A stretch of 64,000 nucleotides of DNA from Hyphomonadaceae bacterium (GCA_016714495.1 JADKDU010000002.1:595340-659339); one strand, 5' to 3'; positions 18,746 through 28,577 are shown, counted from the stretch's first letter. Translations and numbers: made by a program. Notes: generated by a model not told the origin, from the sequence alone.

Positions 18746-20465
18746 ATGGCGCGTATCCTGATCACCTCGGCCCTGCCGTACATCAACGGCGTGAAACATC
18801 TTGGCAATCTCGCCGGATCGATGCTCCCGGCAGACGTCTATGCGCGTTATAATCGCGCCATGGGCCACGAGGTGCTCTTCATCTGCGCCACCGACGAACA
18901 CGGCACGCCCGCTGAACTCGCCGCCATCGAGGCTAGCCAGACCGTCGCCGACTACTGCGCTGAACAGCACGACATCCAGAAGCGGGTGGGCGAAGGCTTC
19001 TCCCTGTCCTTCGACCATTTCGGCCGTTCATCCAACCGGCCCAACCGCGAACTCACGCAACACTTCGCCGATGTCCTCGAGGACAACGGCCTGATCGATG
19101 AGCGCACCTCGAAACAGGTCTATTCCGTCGACGACAAACGCTTCCTGCCGGATCGCTATGTCGAGGGCGTCTGCCCGAACTGCGGGTATGAAAAGGCGCG
19201 CGGTGACCAGTGCGACAATTGCGGGACACTGCTCGATCCCATCCAGCTCATCAACCCGTATTCATCCGTCTCCGGCTCGCGCAATGTCGAGATCCGCGAC
19301 ACGCGCCACCTCTATCTTCTGCAGGAAAAGATGCAGGACGAAGTTCGCAAGTTCGTCGACGATCGCGCGAAGGATTGGCCCAATCTCACAACATCCATCG
19401 CCTACAAATGGCTGGACGAAGGCCTGATCGCCCGCTCGATCACGCGCGACCTGTCATGGGGCATTCCCGTCACGCGCAATGGCAAGCCGCGCCCCGGCTT
19501 CGAAGAGAAAGTCTTCTACGTCTGGTTCGACGCGCCGATCGAGTACATCGGCTCCACCGTCGAGTGGGCAGAAGCCAACGGGGGCAATTGGGAGCGTTGG
19601 TGGCGCACCGACAAGGGTGCGGACGACGTCACCTATGTCGAGTTCATGGGCAAGGACAACGTCGCCTTCCACACAGTGAGCTTCCCCGGTCACGATCCTC
19701 GGCTCGAGAGAGCCGTGGAAACTCGTCGACAAGCTGAAGGCCTTCAACTGGCTCAACTGGTATGGCGGCAAATTCTCCACCAGCCAGAAGCGCGGCGTCT
19801 TCATGGACCAGGCGCTCACGCTTCTGCCCGGCGACTACTGGCGCTGGTATCTCACCGCCAATGCGCCGGAGGGTTCCGACACCGCCTTTACATGGGAAGC
19901 CTTCAAGGCCTGCATCAATTCCGACCTCAACGACGTCCTCGGGAATTTTGTGAACCGCATCACGAAATACGCCGCCGCGAAGTTCGAGGGCAAAGTTCCC
20001 GATGGCGGCGAACCCGGCGAACACGAAGCCTGGATGGCCAACGAACTCGCCACGCGCCTGCCTGCGCTGATCGGCTATTACGAAGCAATGGAATTCCGCA
20101 AAGCCGCCGCCGAAACCCGCGCCATCTGGGCCGCCGGCAACGAATACATCACCAAGGCCGCGCCATGGACCGCGTATAAAACATCTGTCGATCAAGCCGC
20201 TGTCGGCATCCGCACGGGCCTCAACCTCGTCGCGTTCTTCGGCGTCATCGCTCAGCCGATCGTGCCGGAAACCGCCAAGAACATTCTCGACGCCCTGGGC
20301 ATTCCCGAAGACCGCCGCAGCCTCAATCCTGAAAAGCTCGGGCAGGGCGCAGCTCTCCTCGACGCTCTCCCGCGCGGCAAACCCATCGAAGTCCCCACGC
20401 AGCTCTTCACCAAGATCGAAGACGCGCAGGTGGCGGAATGGACCACTCGCTTCGGCGGCGGCTGA
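18746..20465 (+). CDS. metG: Methionyl-tRNA synthetase, one 1-base insertion
   Basis: This essential enzyme charges tRNA-Met. The frame from ATG 18746 carries the nucleotide-binding signature (HLGNLAG, the HIGH equivalent), a zinc knuckle CPNCGYEKARGDQCDNC and the VWFDAPIEYIG substrate segment. At 19684-19687 (CCCC) the frame breaks; removing one C restores the VTILGSREPWKLVDK reading. The remaining frame carries KFSTSQKRG (the KMSKS equivalent) and the anticodon-binding helices to the TGA at 20463-20465. The corrected length is about 572 residues, with no C-terminal tRNA-binding (EMAP-like) domain. The indel lies in a homopolymer of an essential gene and is probably a sequencing error. Confidence 0.92.
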
Positions 20466-20492
20466 TCCAGCCTGCTTCGGTGAAAGTAAAAT

Positions 20493-20699
20493 ATGGGAAT
20501 ATCGGGAACATCGTCCCGTTCGTCGCGACGCAAGCCGGAACCAGAGTCTCGTCCGTCTGCGCCGGAAAAGAATGGGGGATGGCCCCCTCGCGAATTCGTG
20601 AGTCGGCTGGAAGTCTTCGCGCGGATTTTCAATCAGCTGGCGCAGCGATTTGTAGGAAACCGCTCTCCAGAATCTACCGGGCGCTGGGTGCGGATATAA
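20493..20699 (+). CDS. Possible small protein downstream of metG
   Basis: A 68-residue frame starts 28 bases after metG, with GGTGAAAG upstream. The first 35 residues are Ser/Pro/Arg-rich. The second half (REFVSRLEVFARIFNQLA) would form an amphipathic helix. I do not recognise it, and the start of the next gene gives no context. It may be a real small protein or chance. Confidence 0.25.
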   Translation: MGISGTSSRSSRRKPEPESRPSAPEKNGGWPPREFVSRLEVFARIFNQLAQRFVGNRSPESTGRWVRI

Positions 20700-21209
20700 C
20701 CGCGCGCCCGTGAGACGGCACAAACACACGCACTCTGAGCTGGTAGCCCCGCGGCTTCCTCGGCTTTGACTGACAGCTGCGCCGCGCCTGTTTGTGATGC
20801 TCAGTGCCCGTCTAGCCCTGGGGTTTTGAGACCCGTGATGAGCTGGGGTCTCGTCCGCCGTCTTGCCTACCCATCCTGCACAGTTGCCCGCGAGTCCGTT
20901 GGCGCGGCGATCCCGCTCATGGCCATGAGACGGTTCGAAGACAACAATCCCCGGGGAACCAGGTGAGCAACGAGCTACGCCAGCCGCAGGATCGCTCTAG
21001 CGATCCGTCCACCCAATATACAGGTGAGCGGCACACGAGGTATACGCCCCTTGAGCCACGAGGGCGTGCTCGCCACCGTGAGCCAAGAACACGATGGAAG
21101 CGGACCTTCAGCCCGCCTTCGCGGGGCCCGCGCGGGTAGACCCCGCAACAGCCTGATCTGATCAGGCCAACTCAACGCCGCAAACTCGCCCCTCAGAGAG
21201 AATGCGCCC
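20700..21209. other. Intergenic stretch with no supported gene
   Basis: About 500 bases lie between the metG side and the GST gene. Short frames on both strands lack ribosome sites and coding character. The TGA of metG and the stop of the GST gene face this segment, so it is a tail-to-tail gap. No convincing terminator hairpin was found by eye. Confidence 0.5.
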
Positions 21210-21824
21210 CTAGGCGCCGGCGCTGGGTCGCGCCATCACGCGCTCGTGCCAGGCGTGCACATTGGCCATCCCCTCCGGAATCGCCAACCCGATCCAGCCT
21301 GCAAAATCCACCGTCGACAGCAAGCAGATATCCGCGACCGTATAATCGCCTGTCGCCAGGAACTCTCGCCCCTTCAACTCTCCGTCGAGCCAGCCCAGCG
21401 CCCGCTCGTAATGGGCCCGGTTCGACTCCCCAAAATCCTTGTACTGCGGAACGACAACCGCGGCCGTGAACGGATGCGCGTGCCGCCAGAACATTCCCAC
21501 CGGCGTCATCACCGCAAATTCGACCCGCCGAACCCATTGCTCGACCATCGCCTGCTCAAGCGGTGTCTTCCCGAACATCGGCGGGGCAGGGTGCAGGCCT
21601 TCGAAATACCGGCAGATCGCCACCGTCTCCGAAATCGTCGTGCCGTCATCCAGCTCCAGCGTCGGCACCTGACCCAGCGAGTTCCGCGCCAAATATTCCG
21701 GAGACTTATGCTCGCGCTTCATGATCGCGATATCTGTCATCGGGACCGTTACACCCTTCTCTGCGAGAAAGATGCGCACCCGGCGCGGGTTCGGCGCAGG
21801 CAGCGGCGCATTGTAGAGTTTCAT
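21210..21824 (-). CDS. Glutathione S-transferase family protein
   Basis: The start is ATG 21824, preceded by GGGAGGA. The 204 residues have the GST layout: a thioredoxin-like N-terminal domain beginning MKLYNAPLPAPNPRRVRIF, the glutathione-binding QVPTLELDDGTTISET (cis-Pro and Ser), then an all-helical C-terminal domain ending near residue 190 with the YTVADICLLSTVDF motif. The first-strand Asn/Pro residues replace the usual Ser/Tyr catalytic group, as in several bacterial GSTs. Substrate unknown. It is divergent from the M20 peptidase gene. Confidence 0.93.
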   Translation of the reverse strand: MKLYNAPLPAPNPRRVRIFLAEKGVTVPMTDIAIMKREHKSPEYLARNSLGQVPTLELDDGTTISETVAICRYFEGLHPAPPMFGKTPLEQAMVEQWVRRVEFAVMTPVGMFWRHAHPFTAAVVVPQYKDFGESNRAHYERALGWLDGELKGREFLATGDYTVADICLLSTVDFAGWIGLAIPEGMANVHAWHERVMARPSAGA

Positions 21825-21953
21825 GGGCAGTCCTCCCGATTGTTGCCAAGGCGTAGGCCCACCTTGCAAAGGATGGCAAGCGTGACGCCGCATCGGGGTG
21901 ACGCCGAACGCGCGAGCCGCTATCAAACGCCATCGCCACCGGGAGTCTCCAGC

Positions 21954-23330
21954 ATGAAGCGCTCAGTTCTGGCCATCAGCGCCGTCTTGCTCGCCGCCTG
22001 CGTGGTCGCGCCGCTCGCCGCCGAAGCCGAGCCGGCTTTCACCGCCGACGCAAAAACACTCCGCCAGATCTACGAACACCTGCACCGCAATCCCGAACTT
22101 TCCTTCCAGGAAAAGAACACATCCGCGGTTCTCGCCGCCGAGATGAAACGCCTCGGCTTCACCGTCACCACCGGCGTTGGCGATAAATGGGTGAAAGCCC
22201 GCGCGATGAAGGAATACGGCAAGCTTGAGGAAGGCGTCGGCGGCTACGGTTTCGTGGCTGTCCTCAAGAACGGCCCCGGCCCCACGCTGATGATCCGCAC
22301 AGACATGGACGGTCTGCCCCTCGTTGAGAAAACCGGATTGCCCTATGCTTCCACCGTCCGCGACACGGCCTGGAGCGGCGAGGAATCCGGCGTCATGCAC
22401 GCCTGCGGCCACGACATCCACATGACCGTCTGGCTCGGCACAGCCCGCGAACTCGTCGCCCGCAAATCGGAATGGAAGGGCACGTTGGTGATGATCGCCC
22501 AGCCCGCCGAAGAAATCGGCCTCGGCTCGATGTCGATGCTGGAAGACGGCCTTTACACCCGCTTCCCGAAACCGGATCGCGTGATCGCCCTCCACGACAA
22601 CGCCGCGCTGCCCGTCGGGTCGATCGGCCTAGGCTCCGGCTATGTGATGGCCAACGTCGACAGCATCGACCTGCTCGTCAAAGGGACTGGTGGCCACGGC
22701 GCCTATCCGCAGGATACGAAAGACCCCATTGTCGTCGCTGCCCGCATCGTGACGACGCTGCAGACGCTGGTCTCACGCGAAGTCGATCCGCAGGATTCGG
22801 CGGTTGTTACGGTCGGCGCGATCAATGGCGGCTTCAAGCACAACATCATCCCCGACGAGGTGAAGCTCCAGCTAACCGTCCGCTCCTTTGCCGATACGAC
22901 CCGCGACAAGCTGCTGAAAGGCATCGAGCGCATTGCCAAGGCAGAAGCTATGGCGGCAGGTCTTGAAGGCGACAAGGCGCCGGCCATCTCGGTGAAGGAC
23001 GACTACACGCCCTCGCTCTACAACGATCCAAAGCTGGTGGAGCGCGCCACAGCCTTGCTGACGAAAGAGTTCGGCGCCGCGAAGATCGCCACCGCCACGC
23101 CGACCATGGGCGGGGAAGACTTCTCCCGCTTCGGCCGCACGACAGACCGCATCCCAATTATGCTGATGTGGCTCGGCGCCGTCAGCCAGGCGAAATACGA
23201 TGCGTCGCTGAAGCCGGGCGGGGCGCCGCTGCCCTCGCTGCACTCATCCCAGTTCCAGCCTGACCCCGATCCGACCATCGAGACGGGGGTGAAGATGATG
23301 GCTGTAACCGCGATCGATTTCCTGAAGTAG
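21954..23330 (+). CDS. Exported M20-family metallopeptidase/amidohydrolase
   Basis: Starting at ATG 21954, the 458-residue protein has a signal peptide (VLAISAVLLAACVVAPLAAEA), possibly lipoprotein-type because a Cys follows LLAA. The M20 fold is complete: metal ligands in RTDMDGLPLVE, HACGHDIHM, QPAEEIG and a late TMGGEDFSRFG. The central dimerisation domain starts at GSGYVMANVDSIDLLVKG and includes GTGGHGAYPQ. Relatives hydrolyse N-acyl amino acids, hippurate or peptide amides. Being exported, it would act in the periplasm. The gene converges with the membrane protein at 23334, with only three bases between stops. Confidence 0.93.
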   Translation: MKRSVLAISAVLLAACVVAPLAAEAEPAFTADAKTLRQIYEHLHRNPELSFQEKNTSAVLAAEMKRLGFTVTTGVGDKWVKARAMKEYGKLEEGVGGYGFVAVLKNGPGPTLMIRTDMDGLPLVEKTGLPYASTVRDTAWSGEESGVMHACGHDIHMTVWLGTARELVARKSEWKGTLVMIAQPAEEIGLGSMSMLEDGLYTRFPKPDRVIALHDNAALPVGSIGLGSGYVMANVDSIDLLVKGTGGHGAYPQDTKDPIVVAARIVTTLQTLVSREVDPQDSAVVTVGAINGGFKHNIIPDEVKLQLTVRSFADTTRDKLLKGIERIAKAEAMAAGLEGDKAPAISVKDDYTPSLYNDPKLVERATALLTKEFGAAKIATATPTMGGEDFSRFGRTTDRIPIMLMWLGAVSQAKYDASLKPGGAPLPSLHSSQFQPDPDPTIETGVKMMAVTAIDFLK

Positions 23331-23333
23331 CGC

Positions 23334-24500
23334 TTACTCGCCCAGCTTCTTCGTCTGCTTCTTCTCTTCACGGAAACGCAGGAAGGCGAAGATCGCAGAC
23401 CCAATGCCGGCCATGGCCGCGAGAACCGCAAACAGCGGCTGCACGCCTTTCGCCCAACTCACGATCTGGTCGAACTGCTGCACCTCGACGACGATGACAT
23501 CGCGATAGGCGTCCAGCGGTTCCGCATCCAGCGAACCCGACGCATACCCGAAAATCTCAAGGATCAGCGTGTGCTCGCCGATCTCGGTCGGCGTGACGCG
23601 CCAGGCCCAGCGGTTGATCACCTTGCCCGACAGCCGCTGACGCTCGACCGTCTGCGACGTGATGTCGAACCCGACGCCCGTCAGCTGAGCCGATACAGTG
23701 TCCGACAGTTCAACATCGCGCTCCACGATCGTGCCGGGAAACCCTTGCAGCGCTTCCTGTCCCGCATTCTCGTTTTGGGTGGCGTTGATCACCAGCGAAA
23801 CATCAACCGCCTTGTCGAGCGCAAGCTTCTGCGGCGGCCGGTTATACGTGACCTTCCGCGACTTGAACTGCGCCTCAAGGCCAACCGGCGTTGGCGCAGC
23901 TGTCACGCCAGCCTGCTGCGGCATCACGCGTGGCTCGGCGGGCTGAGCCTGCCGCGCCTGCGCTCGCGGTTGGGCAGGCGGAGCGACACGTGCTTGCGCT
24001 TCTGGCTGTGCAGTCACTTCGGGCTGAGCAGGCGCGGGTGTGGCAACCGGGGCTTCCTGCGGAGCGGCCGCCTGCGCTCCCTGCTGAAGTTGCGTCTGTA
24101 CCCCCTGCTGGCCCGGCAGCTTCGGCAGGGACGGCAGTGGAGAGCAGGCCCGCCCTTGCCATCCAGCGTCGTCGGTGGGCGAAGGCTTGGCGGGGGCTGC
24201 CGGTTCGGTCGTCGCAGGTTCTGTGGCGGCCGGTTCATTCGCCGTCGGCGCGGGCGTGGCGGGAGCAGGGGTGATGGGAGTGGACGAAGGCGTGGCCGGC
24301 GCGGTGCGCAGCGAAGCCTGCGGATTGCTCGCGGGCGGCTCGACCGGCGCCTGCGCCACGACGATCTCGGGTTCGCGAACGATCGGTACCTGTGGCTCGC
24401 TCACGCCGCCGGTCAGACCGCCGCCGAACTCTCCGAGTCCCCACACACCTGCAGCCAGCACCGCAATGATCGCAAGCCCGATGACAATGGCGTTCCGCAT
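23334..24500 (-). CDS. Membrane protein with long Pro/Ala-rich linker
   Basis: This 388-residue protein has an N-terminal membrane helix (about 5-22), then about 180 residues dominated by Pro, Ala, Thr and Gln, which should be extended and disordered. A compact domain follows (about 215-345: FKSRKVTYNRPPQKLALDK onward, a beta-sandwich-like pattern with an EIGEHTLILEIFGY strand). A second membrane helix (LFAVLAAMAGIGSAIFAFL) and a basic tail close it. The layout suggests a periplasm-spanning or cell-wall-facing protein. I do not recognise the folded domain. It precedes the RlmB-type gene on the same strand, but 38 bases separate them. Confidence 0.78.
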   Translation of the reverse strand: MRNAIVIGLAIIAVLAAGVWGLGEFGGGLTGGVSEPQVPIVREPEIVVAQAPVEPPASNPQASLRTAPATPSSTPITPAPATPAPTANEPAATEPATTEPAAPAKPSPTDDAGWQGRACSPLPSLPKLPGQQGVQTQLQQGAQAAAPQEAPVATPAPAQPEVTAQPEAQARVAPPAQPRAQARQAQPAEPRVMPQQAGVTAAPTPVGLEAQFKSRKVTYNRPPQKLALDKAVDVSLVINATQNENAGQEALQGFPGTIVERDVELSDTVSAQLTGVGFDITSQTVERQRLSGKVINRWAWRVTPTEIGEHTLILEIFGYASGSLDAEPLDAYRDVIVVEVQQFDQIVSWAKGVQPLFAVLAAMAGIGSAIFAFLRFREEKKQTKKLGE

Positions 24501-24538
24501 GCAACTCTCCTGAACGTCAGCCCGGCAGTCTAGTCGGC

Positions 24539-25449
24539 CTAGCCGTCAAATCCATCGTCGTCCGCATCTTCGCCAGGCACGGGCAGCGGCTTGGTTTTCG
24601 GCGCAGCCGGGGCGGCTCCACCACGGCGCGAGGCTTCATAGAAGGCAATCGCGGCCGCATTCGAAACGTTCAGGCTCTCCATCTGCGCGCCGATCGGGAT
24701 CCGCGCCAGCCCGCTGCAGGCCTTGGCCACGCGGGTGCATTGCGCGTCTGCATCACGACACCGCCAATTCCGAACGCCGCCGCCGATCGGAAGATCGCGC
24801 CGACATTCTGCGGGTCGGTCACCTGATCGAGGATCACGAGTGGCTTGTCCGGCTGCACGGCCGCATCCGAAATATCCGGCCCGTCGAGCGGCTTGCAGCG
24901 TACGGCCAGCCCTTGATGCACCGCGCCGGGCGGCAGCCGCATGTCGATCTCTTTCGGTTCCATCAGTTCCGCAAACTTCGGCAATGCGCGAGCATCCAGA
25001 CCCACACGCACGGCCGCGTTTGGGCTCACATAAGCCTTGCTGATCCGGCGCATCGGATTGGCCAGCGCGGCGGCGGCGGCGTGTATGCCCCAGATCCACA
25101 CTTCGCCATGTTCCTCGAAAGAGGCTTCGCGGCGGTCGAACTGACCAGCCGGTGAGCGTCCGCTATCGCGGCGCTTCTGCTCAAACCGGTTCTGGCCGCT
25201 CTTGTTGAAACCGCCCCCGGGTTTGCCCTGAAACCCTTTGCCCGTTTCACCAGCCGGGCGAGCCGCCGCCCGTTCGCGGCTCCATGGCTTGTGGCCCGCG
25301 TCTGCAGAACGCTCCGTACGATCGCCGCCGGGATCACGTCCGCCACCCGGCGCACCGTCGCGATTGCGAGGGGCGCCGCCGTCGCGACCGCCAAAATCCC
25401 CTGATTTCCGGCCATTTCCTGGCCGGTTGCGTGGACGATCCTTCGTCAC
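24539..25449 (-). pseudogene. rlmB: RlmB/TrmH-type rRNA methyltransferase, frameshifted with internal loss
   Basis: This family 2'-O-methylates 23S rRNA or tRNA using SAM. I start at GTG 25449. The first 110 residues are a Gly/Arg-rich low-complexity tail. A substrate-binding domain (VWIWGIHAAAAALAN) follows, then the SPOUT motif-1 segment (DPQNVGAIFRSAAAFG). Near 24735 the frame changes (NAP to VAKACSG). About 55-60 residues that the family has between AKACSG and LARIP are absent, including the Gly-Glu-Gly motif 2. The last frame carries IPIGAQMESLNVSN (motif 3). The protein would not be functional as read. It may be a true deletion or a misassembly. Confidence 0.85.
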
Positions 25450-25542
25450 TATAAGACGCGCTCCCAACTGAGGCCGCGCTTCGTTTCGGTCTCATCTGCT
25501 CCGGCGTCAAGCCGTAGCTTCGTCCTGAAGAAGGTCGGCCCT

Positions 25543-25628
25543 GGAAGGGTGGGAGAGTGGTTAAATCCACGAGACTGTAAATCTCGCGCTTCACGGCTAC
25601 ACTGGTTCGAATCCAGTCCCTTCCACCA
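25543..25628 (+). tRNA. tRNA-Tyr(GTA)
   Basis: Acceptor GGAAGGG pairs perfectly with CCCTTCC. The anticodon loop is CTGTAAA with anticodon GTA. A long variable arm (GCGCTTCACGGC region) follows, as expected for tRNA-Tyr, and the T-arm CTGG-TTCGAATC-CAG is complete. CCA is encoded at 25626-25628. The accessory region begins directly downstream. Confidence 0.95.
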
Positions 25629-25792
25629 GCCTTCCTTCCGACAAGAGACTGTCCACTTTGGGAGCGCCAATTCGCACGCATTGCGGCGCATTTCGCGACT
25701 TCGAGCGTCTCTCATCCCGCCTCAATTCGACATTCGAGCCGGAATTTCAGCCCGAGTCTCTGATAGCTGATTTGGCCGTCCACTTTCCCTGC

Positions 25793-25884
25793 CTGTGAAC
25801 AGGCATGGGGTCCCGATGCCGATAGGCGCGCTACGAGATTGTTTTAGCGGGAAGCGGAGGGGTCATCTTTCTGTGCCTGTTAAC
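25793..25884 (+). repeat. Direct repeat copy A (about 92 bp, partner at 31676)
   Basis: About 92 bases, from GTGAACAGGC to the CCTGTTAAC end, align without gaps to 31676-31767. The best-conserved stretch is GCCGATAGGCGCGCTAC followed by AAGCGGAGG at the same spacing. The partner lies inside the remnant of an IS110-like element. The two copies are in the same orientation and bracket a 5.9-kb segment with the GH1, DUF1353 and copper monooxygenase genes. Confidence 0.7.
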
Positions 25885-26033
25885 AGATGCAAACATCGGG
25901 AACCGAGAGCAGGGGCAAGTGCTTCTGTCGGCGCGCCTCGCGCAGCAGCGCTTCCGGTTTGAAGACTGAGGGCGCCGCATAGTCTTTCTTCGTCCCACGC
26001 GGAGCAGCTTGATCGCTGCGACCCATGCACATC
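25880..26033 (-). pseudogene. N-terminal remnant of a phosphorylase-like gene
   Basis: From the ATG at 26033, about 50 residues read like a true N-terminus: MGRSDQAAPRGTKKDY, then VFKPEALLREARRQKH and VPDVCIC, then a stop right at the repeat at 25793-25884. The FxPEALLREARRQK pattern and a following V-x-x-CI strand are what I associate with the first helix and strand of nucleoside-phosphorylase-type proteins, but I cannot confirm it. The rest of the gene is missing. It looks like a host gene cut by the mobile element that left the repeat. Confidence 0.38.
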
Positions 26034-26058
26034 GCGCGGTTGCAGAACGGAGGGCGAT

Positions 26059-27297
26059 CTATTTTTCGGGGAGGCCGGAGAGGGCTTTCGCTTGCGCGAT
26101 CTCCCCGAATGCCACGGCGGAAGGTTTGATGTGTCTCTGCTGCGTCGTTCGATCGACACCCATCAATCCGAATTTTGGCGCGTATCCGGCAAGCCATTCG
26201 AAATTGTCGATCAGTGACCAATAGAAGTAGCCACGGACGTCGACGCCTTCCGCCATGGCCCGATGCAGCTTGGTGAGTGCGCTGCGGATGAACGCGATCC
26301 GGCGAGTGTCGTCGTCGCCAGCCCAGCCGTTCTCCGTAACAATGATCGGGGTCCTGGTGCGCTGCCAGACATAGTGGCAGGTTTCAGCCAGCGCCTGTGG
26401 CCGATCCTCATATCCCATAACGGTCAGCGGATGACCGGGCTCGGGCCCGAAGCGGCCGTCAGCGCGAACAACGACGCGGGTGTAAGTCTGGACGCCAATG
26501 AAGTCTTCCCCGGCCACTGCATCAAGACAGGCACCGTAGTACCGCTCCCGTCGCTGGTCGCGGAGATGCTCGGCTCCGGGCTCTGATTGCTCGTCCTGTA
26601 TTGCCAACGTCACACCCACCTTCACATTGGGATGGTGGGACCTTATCGCGTCGCGTGCCTGTCGGTGCGCATCAAGACCCTGATTCACGATTGCATCGGG
26701 CGGTGCAAAAAGGAAAGTGCGATCGAGCGGTCCGCCGAGAATGGCCTCCGCCGCATTTTGGCAGGCAACCGAATCGGCATTCAAGGTGCGCACCATCACG
26801 TCCTCTCGGACCAGGAGCGGCAGATTGAGTTCATTGATGGTGCAAGCGATCTCGAAGCCAGTCAGCGATTTCGCGGCACGGTCACAATACCTGGCGAAGC
26901 AGTTAGCGAAAGCAGGGTCGGTGAGCCCGCCGCGTCGGGCGACCCAGAGCGGCAGCGTGAAATGATGAAACGTCAGCACGGGCGTAACGTCGTGTCGCAG
27001 GCAGGCGTCGATGCAGCGCTGATAGTGGTCCAGCGTCGCCTGCGAGAAGAGCCCTTCCTCGGGCTCGATGCGCGCCCATTCTATCGAGAAGCGGTACGCA
27101 CCGAGCCCCAGAGCCGCGAGGAGCGCGATATCATCGTTGAACCTATGATAGTGATCGACTGCGTCGCCTGATCTCTCCTTGAACAGCGAGGGGGTCGCAT
27201 TCTCAAGCGCCCAGAAATCCGATGAGATATTGCCGCCCTCGACCTGGTGTGCCGCCGTGGCAGCGCCCCACATGAAGGCTTGTGGAAACTTCAGCAC
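26059..27297 (-). CDS. GH1 family glycosidase (beta-glucosidase-like)
   Basis: I choose GTG 27297 as start, with GGAG upstream; it gives MLKFPQAFMWGAATAAHQVEG, the usual GH1 beginning. The 412 residues form a (beta/alpha)8 barrel. The acid/base Glu is in TINELNLP, where the family norm is N-E-P, so Pro is replaced by Leu. The nucleophile Glu is in PIIVTENGW. The YFYWSLIDNFEW and GYAPKFGLMGVD segments are complete. GH1 enzymes cleave beta-linked glucosides and galactosides. No signal peptide, so cytoplasmic. It stands alone at the left side of the accessory region. Confidence 0.92.
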   Translation of the reverse strand: MLKFPQAFMWGAATAAHQVEGGNISSDFWALENATPSLFKERSGDAVDHYHRFNDDIALLAALGLGAYRFSIEWARIEPEEGLFSQATLDHYQRCIDACLRHDVTPVLTFHHFTLPLWVARRGGLTDPAFANCFARYCDRAAKSLTGFEIACTINELNLPLLVREDVMVRTLNADSVACQNAAEAILGGPLDRTFLFAPPDAIVNQGLDAHRQARDAIRSHHPNVKVGVTLAIQDEQSEPGAEHLRDQRRERYYGACLDAVAGEDFIGVQTYTRVVVRADGRFGPEPGHPLTVMGYEDRPQALAETCHYVWQRTRTPIIVTENGWAGDDDTRRIAFIRSALTKLHRAMAEGVDVRGYFYWSLIDNFEWLAGYAPKFGLMGVDRTTQQRHIKPSAVAFGEIAQAKALSGLPEK

Positions 27298-27862
27298 CTC
27301 GAATCTCCGCACTGGCAGAACAACTCTGGCAGAATCCGCTCGCTCCGAAGCGGGGCGGCGCAACGTTTTTCGACTGGCCGCCGCCTGCAGTTACCGGACG
27401 CAGCGACGATTGTGACAATCGCACAACCTGAGGAAGCTCGCGAAGCGCGGCTTCCAGCCACCCCGGGGTTCCGGCGCATGTTCGTGGCCCCGCGGCGCAG
27501 ACGCCGCGGATCGCAGACCGACAGCTCTGACGCGCCGTGGAGCTTCGCCGATGGACCGAACATGTCAGGTTTAGGGGTTTCGCCGAAATCGGTTGGTTTC
27601 AGCGTGCGGCAGAGGCGGCTCTGCGTGCTTCGCCATCGGGATGGTTGTTCGAAGCGCTCATGATCTGGCGCATTTCGCGAGTCTTGCGCGCCACGCTTCT
27701 CACCCGTCATCGACGCCTCCATCGCTGCCGGAGCAGAAATGGAATCAGCATTTGCTCGAAAACGCACGGGAGTTTTTCAACGGAATTGGCGAAAACCGGC
27801 CGTTGCAGAGACGATAGCATATTGGTCTGACAGCTCCCTGGCAGATATTCCAGCTGAGCACA
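27298..27862. other. Intergenic stretch without a supported gene
   Basis: About 560 bases separate the GH1 gene from the DUF1353 gene. Both are read leftward, so it contains the GH1 promoter region and the end of the DUF1353 gene. Frames of 60-160 residues on both strands are Arg/Ser-rich, lack ribosome sites and look like read-through. Nothing more can be supported. Confidence 0.5.
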
Positions 27863-28435
27863 TCAGTTCGTAATGGCGCCGATACCCAGCCTCTGTGTTA
27901 GTGCTGCGTCGGTGCGATTTTCAATTTCATCGACGTCGTCGACCTCACCGGGTTGCAGGACCTGTTCGGACGTTTCCCGGAATATCTGTTCGACGGGTCC
28001 TTCAGATCGCATCAGATGAGGTCGAAGCGCCTCGGTGCTGGATTTTGCCTTAGGGAACCGATCCATCAGTGCGCCAACGCGTACCCCGACATAGAGCACC
28101 GTCGCATCCCAGACCGAGCAACCACCTGCCCGACATGCATGATAGAACATGCGATCGGCCTCCCGCCGCTTCTTGCGGTCACCATTTGAATCGACGCATG
28201 CTTGATCGTGTACCAAAGCGGCTCGCCGATAATCGCCAGTGTATGGGGAGCCGACAAGCCACCACAGTTGCGGCGGTATTGATGCGCCGTCCGTACGCAT
28301 CTTCGCCGGAGCATGCCATCGCTTGCCGTTCGGATCATCGAACCAGAAGTCCGCGGTCAACTGCATATGTCGATCCGGCTCTTGTTCGGTCAGCCAAACC
28401 GCCACCGGTTCGCCTGAGAATGCCCCATGACCCAT
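27863..28435 (-). CDS. DUF1353 family protein
   Basis: I start at ATG 28435 (MGHGAFSGEPVAVWL), which has GGGGACGG upstream and matches where the family begins. The signature is TDGASIPPQLWWLVG followed by YRRAALVHDQAC, a pattern of DUF1353 proteins (His and Asp conserved). The C-terminal 60 residues are acidic and variable. DUF1353 members are common in phages and prophages and in mobile regions, where they have been linked to peptidase-like folds; their activity is not established. There are no other phage genes here. It ends the left cargo block before the first IS6 fragment. Confidence 0.85.
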   Translation of the reverse strand: MGHGAFSGEPVAVWLTEQEPDRHMQLTADFWFDDPNGKRWHAPAKMRTDGASIPPQLWWLVGSPYTGDYRRAALVHDQACVDSNGDRKKRREADRMFYHACRAGGCSVWDATVLYVGVRVGALMDRFPKAKSSTEALRPHLMRSEGPVEQIFRETSEQVLQPGEVDDVDEIENRTDAALTQRLGIGAITN

Positions 28436-28577
28436 ATCCGTCCCCACGTGAAAAGTTCGTCGCAACCAGCTTGGCGCCATCCTGCGGGTGGGGGAAGTGC
28501 CACCAGCGGCTTACCCATGTGTGAGGTTCACGCGAGTAGAGCCGGTGGTCGCGGGACTTCGGATTCTAGCGCCCAGG

